A stretch of 64,000 bases of DNA from Avena insularis (Eukaryota; Streptophyta; Magnoliopsida; Poales; Poaceae), in NCBI GenBank assembly GCA_023614405.1, contig CM042684.1, forward strand, positions 531,944,682-532,008,681, written 5' to 3'. The notes under the pieces are model-generated. The model ran no database searches and was not told the origin of the DNA. It saw only the letters and a list, made by a program, of their open reading frames with translations. The position numbers were made by a program, and so were the translations under genes. Of the stretch, positions 58,406 to 64,000 are shown one piece after another (the stretch's first letter is position 1; each line of letters begins with the position of its first letter).

Positions 58406-59053
58406 TCTTTACTTGACCTATATATTAAAGAGGATAAACTCTTTTTGCTTAGCCTTATTAACAAAATAATATTTTTGTCCCATCAGAATGGTCTCCTTAT
58501 CATGAGATCATTGCTCAAGTAAACCCTAATTATTTAACAATCGGAATGTTAGCCCTGCATACTATTCGATCACGTAGAAACTAACATCTAGCTCACGGTT
58601 AAAACTCCAATCGCATATTGCAATTTAATCTCATGCACAAATTTCATATATGTTTGCTAACGTGGTGTTTTCAAAAACTCATAACGATCTTTCACCCATA
58701 AATTTAATACGATGAAAGATCTCTTCTAGGCGATTTCTATTTTGGATATGTATAAAAATGGTGGATATATAATGTATTTTCTTTTTTGAAACGGGGCAAA
58801 AAGAGCTTTGCCTTTATATTGATATAGGAGGAGCAAACATAGGATTGGCAGGAGCCAACAAAATAAAAAGAAAGGGGGGAAAACCCCAAAAAGAGAAAGA
58901 AATAATGTATTATTTAGAATCACATAACATTAAGTCCATGACTTTATGAAGGCATTTTATCATCAAATTTGACACACTAGGACGATGCTCTTCTATATCT
59001 ATAAAAAACAAATAAAGGTGGTGCCCTCGCATTTGCGAGGGCCACCATGCTAG
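58406..59053 (+). mobile_element. Helitron candidate, 648 bp, non-autonomous
   Basis: 5' end TCTTTACTTGACCTATATAT (58406), preceded by A. 3' end: an 11-14-bp hairpin GGTGGTGCCCTCGCA / TGCGAGGGCCACC (59017-59046), then ATG and CTAG (59050-59053), followed by T. The TC start, hairpin plus CTAG end, and A-T insertion site are the Helitron signature. There is no RepHel gene. The 3' end is textbook; the 5' end is a best guess. Confidence 0.6.
58775..58845 (-). repeat. LINE-like 3' tail fragment
   Basis: On the minus strand, TCAATATAAAGGCAAAGCTC followed by TTTTTGCCCCGTTTCAAAAA. This resembles the 3' tails of grass LINE copies. It is too short to classify firmly and lies inside the Helitron candidate. 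Confidence 0.35.
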
Positions 59054-59300
59054 TTTTGCTAAAAATAAAAACCAACATACAGTTGCCCTTCCTGTTACAA
59101 CGCCCCAAAGGCATACAAAACAAGATCAAGATAAACCATGGATTTTGTGAATCTGGCATAATCGTGAATCGTATCCAATGTTGTGAGAGTACATTGCTAA
59201 CGCCATTAGATTCATGCAACGGAACCGCGAGACCTGTGAACAATCTCTTGTCTTCGAGGAGATTAGATCTCCTGTTGCCCCCTTGTGTCCCAAACTGTAG
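59054..59300. repeat. Copy 1 of an unrecognised dispersed sequence
   Basis: Shares ordered blocks with 60113-60314: GCCCCAAAGGCATA, AATCGTGAATCGTATCCAAT, CTAGATTCATGCAA-like, GGAACCGCGAGACCTGTGAA and CAATCTCT. A minus-strand frame is open here (59450-58977) but runs into the Helitron end, so I do not call a gene. A third, partial echo (CTCTCGGCTTCGGGGAAGAT) lies at 59470-59490. Confidence 0.6.
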
Positions 59301-60112
59301 ACACGCATGTAAACTTCTTATTCTCCTGCCGGTAGGAGATGTCCACGTGATAGTAATTGGCTGAAATCCCAACGACTCGCGGTCTCCAATGTATTTTAGA
59401 TGAGCATAAATCTGGGGAGTAGTAGTTGACCTCCTACAGGCCATAAACATGAATGCCTCAGAGAGGATCTCTCGGCTTCGGGGAAGATTAGATCTGCTGT
59501 AACAAGAATCGATCGTTCCTGGACGTGCTAGCTTGTTACTACTATCTAAAACATACCATTATTAAAGATAGACGAGAGATGCACCTATATGAGCACAAGT
59601 GGACAAGTTCGTAAATGGGCGCTTATCGATGGATATGATTGTATATTCAAGAAATATCTAACATCCTTTATTTTGTGAGGAACATAGTGATATGCACACC
59701 GCATTACTCATGCACATAATGACTATAGCAGGCATGCAGACTGTCGGTTAGTTTTATTATGTCAAGTCACCTCCATGCATGCCTATATAAATCTTATATA
59801 AATCCTAAAATTTACACCGTAGGTATCCTCCTAGGGTAAAAGTGTAAAAAAAAAATCCTATATTCGGAAATGAGTCAAAATTATTAGGTTTTAAGAACAA
59901 ACAATGTCACATATTTCATTCATATTCATTAACAACATAATCCAATATGCAAATACAAAATAAATCCCAAATTAAGTTACCAATTTAGGTATATATTCGT
60001 ATACGAAATGTTATGTATTTCTTAATAAAAGCGATACACCAAAAGAAAATAATAACTACATAATATAAAATAAGTAATTAACCCATTTGAGGAATTGAAG
60101 ATGACTACTAGT
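59301..60112. other. No gene recognised
   Basis: AT-rich after 59520. No terminal repeats found. Confidence 0.4.
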
Positions 60113-60314
60113 TTTTTCCAAAAAGAAAACTTACGGTTGCCATTTCCTGGTGCAGGGCCCCAAAGGCATAAAAAACTAGAAGAACCATCGATTTAGTGAA
60201 TCTAGCATGATCGTGAATCGTATCCAATGCTGCAAGAGTACGTTGTTACCACCACTAGATTCATGCAATGGAACCGCGAGACCTGTGAACAATCTCTCAT
60301 CTTCTGCGAGATTA
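60113..60314. repeat. Copy 2 of the unrecognised dispersed sequence
   Basis: Collinear with 59054-59300. Interrupted at GCGAGATTA by the Harbinger element starting at 60315 (TTA at 60312-60314). Confidence 0.6.
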
Positions 60315-61497
60315 GGGCATCTCCACCGGGCTGACCCAAACGCGTGACCGAAACGGTCCGTTTCTGTCCGTTTGGGTCGGCCCGCGGTCACTTTGGGGCC
60401 GCGGTCCGGCCTGTCCAGCGACCGCGCCCAGTGGCGCGACCCAAATGTCCGTGCCTGGCCAGCGCTGTCCAGACCTGGCCCTTTGTATATGAATAGTTCA
60501 GAGCCAATTTACATAGATAAATGTATATTTTGACAAGCAAATAAACTAGCTTAGGTAATATAATTAAAATAGTGCTTACATATGAATAGTTCACACTCAC
60601 ATGGTTCGATACAAAACAACCAAATGTCACTCAAATTGCAGAAAACAAATTAGGGGTTAAGCATTTTGGTTTCCTGCACGAGCCCATATATGCTCAACCA
60701 AATCTAGTTGAAGCCGGTCATGGGTGTGCCTATGACGCAAATTTTCATGCACTTGCATGAATTCTTCCCAAGACGCTACACCTGGCTCTGTCTCAATCAA
60801 TTGACCCTGGAAATCCCAGCCTTGGTCCAAAATGCCGTCATCACGCTCGTCCTCGACGATCATGTTGTGCATGATCACGCACGCAGTCATCACATCCCAC
60901 ATCCTCTTCGTGCTCTAGGTTCTAGCAGGGTATCGAACAATAGCCCATCTTGACTGAAGCACACCAAATGCTCGCTCCACATCCTTCCTAGCGACCTCTT
61001 GCTCTTTCGCAAACCTCTTGCATTTCTCATCTCCAGGGTTGCGGATTGTCTTCACGAAGGTGGCCCAGGATGGATAGATACCGTCAGCTAGGTAGTACCC
61101 CATATCATATGCATTGCCATTGATCTCATAGAAAACTTGTGGGACATTGCCTTCTGCCAGCCTAGCAAACACCGGAGACCTCTGCAGCACATTGATGTTA
61201 TTGTTTGATCCAGCCATGCCAAAAAAGGAGTGCAAAATCTAGAGATCCTGTGATGCAATAGCCTCAAGTATGACTGTGCAACCCTCCGCATGCCCTTTAA
61301 ACTGCCCTTGCCAACCAAAAGGATAGTTCTTCCACTGTCAATGCATGCAGTCGATGCTGCGAAGCATCCCAAGAAACCCCCTACGCTCGTTGATGGACAG
61401 AAGGCGGGCAGTGTCTTCGGTGTTTGGCTCTCTCAGGTATACTTTGTCAAACACCGCTACAACTGCACTGCAGAATCTATACATGGCCTCATGGCAT
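60315..61497 (-). mobile_element. Harbinger (PIF) element, truncated by CACTA-E
   Basis: Left end GGGCATCTCCACCGGGC (60315) after TTA (60312-60314), then GACCCAAACG-type subterminal sequence. It contains the C-terminal part of a Harbinger transposase on the minus strand. The element is cut at 61497 by CACTA-E and its right end is outside the window. Confidence 0.85.
60657..61497 (-). pseudogene. Harbinger transposase (DDE_Tnp_4), 3' part with three stops
   Basis: Reading from 61497 down: REPNTEDTARLLSINERRGF, LGMLRSIDCMH (first catalytic Asp), [47 protein letters not shown] (second Asp), [16 protein letters not shown] (catalytic Glu) and MWDVMTACVIMHNMI, ending LVEHIWARAGNQNA at 60657. The three catalytic residues are present. 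Stops at 61340-61338 (TGA after CMH), 61241-61239 and 60917-60915 (TAG) each fall where the family has Trp. The N-terminal helix-turn-helix part is missing from the window because CACTA-E inserted here. Confidence 0.88.
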
Positions 61498-61539
61498 CAC
61501 TAGTAGAAAAACTAGCTTTCGTTTGGAGCGGCCCCGACC

Positions 61540-61745
61540 TTTTGTCCAGGTTACACCACGAACCGGGACTAATACTCGCATTTGTCCCGGTTCGAGCGGC
61601 CCGAGCGTCGCACGGGAGCAGGGGAACATACGTCCCGGTTCGTAAGGGACTATTAGTCCCGGTTGGTATTACCAACCGGGACTAAAGGTCGTGCCTGGCC
61701 CACCGCACACCTTTAGTCCCGGTTGGTAATACCAACCGGGACGAA
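61540..61745. repeat. Subterminal palindromes of CACTA-E
   Basis: CGAACCGGGAC / GTCCCGGTTCG (61559-61594), GTCCCGGTTCG at 61632, and GTCCCGGTTGGTATTACC with its partner AACCGGGAC twice (61656-61683 and 61715-61743). Confidence 0.9.
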
Positions 61746-61965
61746 TAATCCGCCTTACAAATACGCCGCCCCAGCCATCCCCTCCCTCTGATTTTTCTTG
61801 GTAGAAAGTGTGAGGTGTGTGTGCTAGTTTTTTTCCTATGCACATTAGGTGTTCGATGAAATGGCTGAGAGAATGATGCCGCTTGATTTCCCACAAGACA
61901 AAAATGATATGAGGTGCCCGAGCCACACTTAAGCTTTCTCCTCTTTCTTTTCCCCCACGATCGAG

Positions 61966-62080
61966 GTGAGCAACCTTATCCTTTTATCTGTCATTGGTAC
62001 AATGCATGTGCCGATGTAAAGTGGTCATTTCACTATTCATGATGTCCTGTAATAATGGTAAACTTAATTATACGATGCAG
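61966..62080 (+). other. Predicted 5' leader intron of CACTA-E TNP2
   Basis: Donor CGAG/GTGAGCAACC at 61966 and acceptor TACGATGCAG at 62080, directly before the ATG at 62081. 115 bp, AT-rich. CACTA-D has the same arrangement. Confidence 0.5.
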
Positions 62081-64000
62081 ATGAACCAGCGGGGATGGAT
62101 GTACGGTGACCGACGTGAATCCGTGTACATTCAAGGTGTGGATAAATTTATCGATGTTGCTAATGCAAACAAAGAGAATGGATTTATGTGTTGTCCATGT
62201 GTTCAATGTCAGAACATCAAGGAGTACTCTTCCTCGAAAATCATTCGTGGCCACCTGGTTCGGAGAGGTTTCATGCCCAGCTATAATTGCTGGACCAAGC
62301 ACGGAGAAAGAGGGGTTATGATGGAAGACAATGAAGAAGAAGAGGATGATGACAACTATTGTCATATGTTCCCTGAATACGATGATACTGCAATGGAAGA
62401 GAATGAAGAAGAAGGAGGTGAAGAACGGGCATCAGATGAGCTCGTTGATGATCTTGGTCGGGTCATTTCTGATGCAAAGCGATACTGTGAAACAGAGAAG
62501 GAGAAGTTGAAGTTGGAGGGCATGTTAGAGGATCACAAAAAATTGTTGTACCCAAATTGCGAAGATGGCAGCACAAAGCTCGGTACCACACTGGAATTGC
62601 TGAAATGGAAGGCAGAGACTGGTTTATCTGACAAGGGATTTGAGAAGTTACTGAAAATAATGAAGCCGAAGCTTCTAAAGGATAACGAATTGCCCGAGAG
62701 TACTTACGAAGCAAAGAAGATTCTCTGCCCTCTAGGATTAGATGTGCAGAAGATACATGCATGCATTAATGACTGCATCCTCTACCGCGGTGAGGAGTAC
62801 GAGAATTTAGATAAATGTCTAGTATGCACTATACTGCGGTATAAGATTAGACGAGATGACCCTGGTGATGTTGATGGCGATGACGAGCCCCCCAGGAAGA
62901 GGGTTCCTGCTAAGGTTATGTGGTATGCTCCTATAATACCAAGGTTGAAACGTCTATTCAGAAACAAAGAGCATGCCAGGTTGTTGTGATGGCACAATGA
63001 AGACTGTAAGAAAGACGGGAAGTTGAGACACTCCGCTGATGGGTCGCAGTGGAGAAAAATCGAGAGAGAGTTCTCGGACTTTGCAGGTGACACGAGGAAC
63101 TTATGGTTTGGTCTAAGTACAGATGGCATGAATCCTTTTGGAAAGCAGAGTTGCAGCCACAGCACCTGGCCTGTGACTCTATGTATCTACAACCTTCCTC
63201 TTTGGTTGTGCATGAAGCGTAAGTTCATTATGATGCCAGTGCTCATCCAAGGCCCGAAGCAACCCGGCAACGACATTGATGTGTACCTAAGGCTATTAGT
63301 TGAAGAACTCTTACAGTTGTGGGGAAAACCAGGTGTACATGCGTGGGTTGAGCACAAACAGGAGCCATTTGACCTCACGAAAGCCAGAACCATCAATGAT
63401 TGGCCTGCTCTTAGTAACCTTTCAGGACAGACAAACAAGGGATACAAGGCATGCACATACTGTTTAGATGATACTGAAGCTACATATTTGCATAAATGTA
63501 AGAAGGTTGTGTACCTGGGGAATCATCGATTTCTTCCGACCAAACATCAAGTAAGAAAGAAAGGCAAGCATTTCAAAGGTGAGGCAGATTACCGAAAGAA
63601 GCCTGACCTTCCTACTGGTGATGATATATTTGGTATGGTCAAGGACATAGAAGTAATCTTTGGAAAGGGTCCTGGCGATACATATGTTCCAAACGACGTC
63701 GCTACCAGACACGCGCCCATGTGGAAGAAGAAATCTATATTTTGGGAGCTACCCTATTAGAAAGTCCTACGTGTCCGCTCTTCAATCGACGTGATGCACG
63801 TGACAAAGAATCTTTGCGTGAACCTGCTAGGCTTCCTGGGCGTGTATGGGAAGACAAAAGATACACCAGAAGCACGGGAGGACCAACAACGTATGAAAGA
63901 CCCACAAAACATGCATCCATAGAACAAGACGGATAAAGGGCGTCACTTAAGTCCTGCCAGCTACGCTCTTACGAAAGCAGAGAAGGAAATCTTTTTTGAC
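62081..64000 (+). pseudogene. TNP2: TNP2 transposase of CACTA-E, 5' part, three in-frame stops
   Basis: Start MNQRGWMYGDRRESVYIQG (62081). Motifs: CCPCVQCQNIKEYSS, HLVRRGFMPSYNCW, acidic EDNEEEEDDDNYC, KIHACINDCILYRGEEY, NLPLWLCMKRKF, PVLIQGPKQPGNDIDVYLR, GYKACTYCLDDTEATYLH and SIDVMHVTKNLC. One frame runs throughout with only three stops. TGA 62987-62989 stands where CACTA-D has CGA (Arg). TAG 63758-63760 stands where D has TGG (Trp). TAG 63920-63922 is shared with D. There are no frameshifts. The copy is younger-looking than A or D, but it cannot yield full transposase. Confidence 0.92.

Larger units (their letters stand above)
61498..64000 (+). mobile_element. CACTA-E: CACTA element, 5' part only in window
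   Basis: Terminus CACTAGTAGAAAAACTAGC at 61498, preceded by CAT (probable target triplet). Palindromes lie at 61540-61745, then a leader with intron and TNP2. It is nearly identical to CACTA-D over 55230-56034 in reverse orientation. It runs past the window end. Confidence 0.92.

Noticed and set aside
58977..59450. A 157-codon minus-strand frame
   Set aside because: It spans the Helitron 3' hairpin and the adjoining repeat, and the related copy at 60113-60314 does not keep the full frame. An element junction is the simpler reading.
1..64000. Bacterial-style operons, ribosome binding sites, phage or plasmid modules
   Set aside because: The sequence is plant transposon DNA with introns, LTRs and TATA boxes. 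No prokaryotic gene organisation is present.

Overview
This window is plant nuclear DNA, almost certainly from a Triticeae grass (wheat, barley, rye or Aegilops type). The evidence is the repeat content: CACTA (En/Spm) transposons with subterminal palindromes built on GTCCCGGTT...AACCGGGAC, Harbinger elements with TTA target duplications, a Ty1/copia element with a Met-tRNA primer site, and long LTRs with TGTAACA-type or TGATACGTC ends. I found no convincing host gene. Every coding region I can support belongs to a mobile element, and all are broken.

Layout. (1) 1-13827: CACTA-A on the minus strand, with a TNP2 transposase (12688-4547) and ORF2 (2076 to beyond the left edge). Its TNP2 is split by a 4.67-kb probable solo LTR (6861-11526, duplication GGTTG). 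(2) 13832-15058: two copies of a 669-bp tandem repeat. (3) about 15360-31606: CACTA-B on the plus strand with an ORF2 gene (27461-31167). It is interrupted by an LTR retrotransposon (15751-26819) whose 5' LTR is itself interrupted by a 3.9-kb probable solo LTR (17271-21203, duplication CCTTC). (4) 31607-35681: low-copy-looking DNA with a Harbinger end (to 33491) and a complete 933-bp non-autonomous Harbinger element (34471-35403). (5) 35682-56034: CACTA-C/D on the minus strand, from a CACTAGTGG end through ORF2 (39951-36123), a mosaic spacer and a TNP2 gene (55469-43859) to a CACTAGTAG end at 56034. The TNP2 is split by a copia element (46028-54303, duplication GATGA). (6) 56035-61497: low-copy-looking DNA with diverged direct repeats, a 648-bp Helitron candidate (58406-59053) and a Harbinger transposase pseudogene. 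(7) 61498-64000+: CACTA-E on the plus strand, a close relative of CACTA-D facing away from it and inserted into that Harbinger gene.

How the parts relate. In each CACTA unit ORF2 has its own upstream module: subterminal-type palindromes, then a GC-rich leader, then an AT-rich low-complexity intron-like stretch. This resembles an internal copy of the element end. The ORF2 genes of B and C end in a C48/Ulp1-like cysteine protease domain with recognisable His, Asp and Cys motifs. Most stop codons in the transposase genes look like C-to-T or G-to-A decay of Trp, Gln and Arg codons. CACTA-D and CACTA-E share one in-frame TAG, so their common source was probably already defective.

Limits: exon boundaries, family names and most element ends are hand reading. 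Identities were judged by eye without alignment tools.
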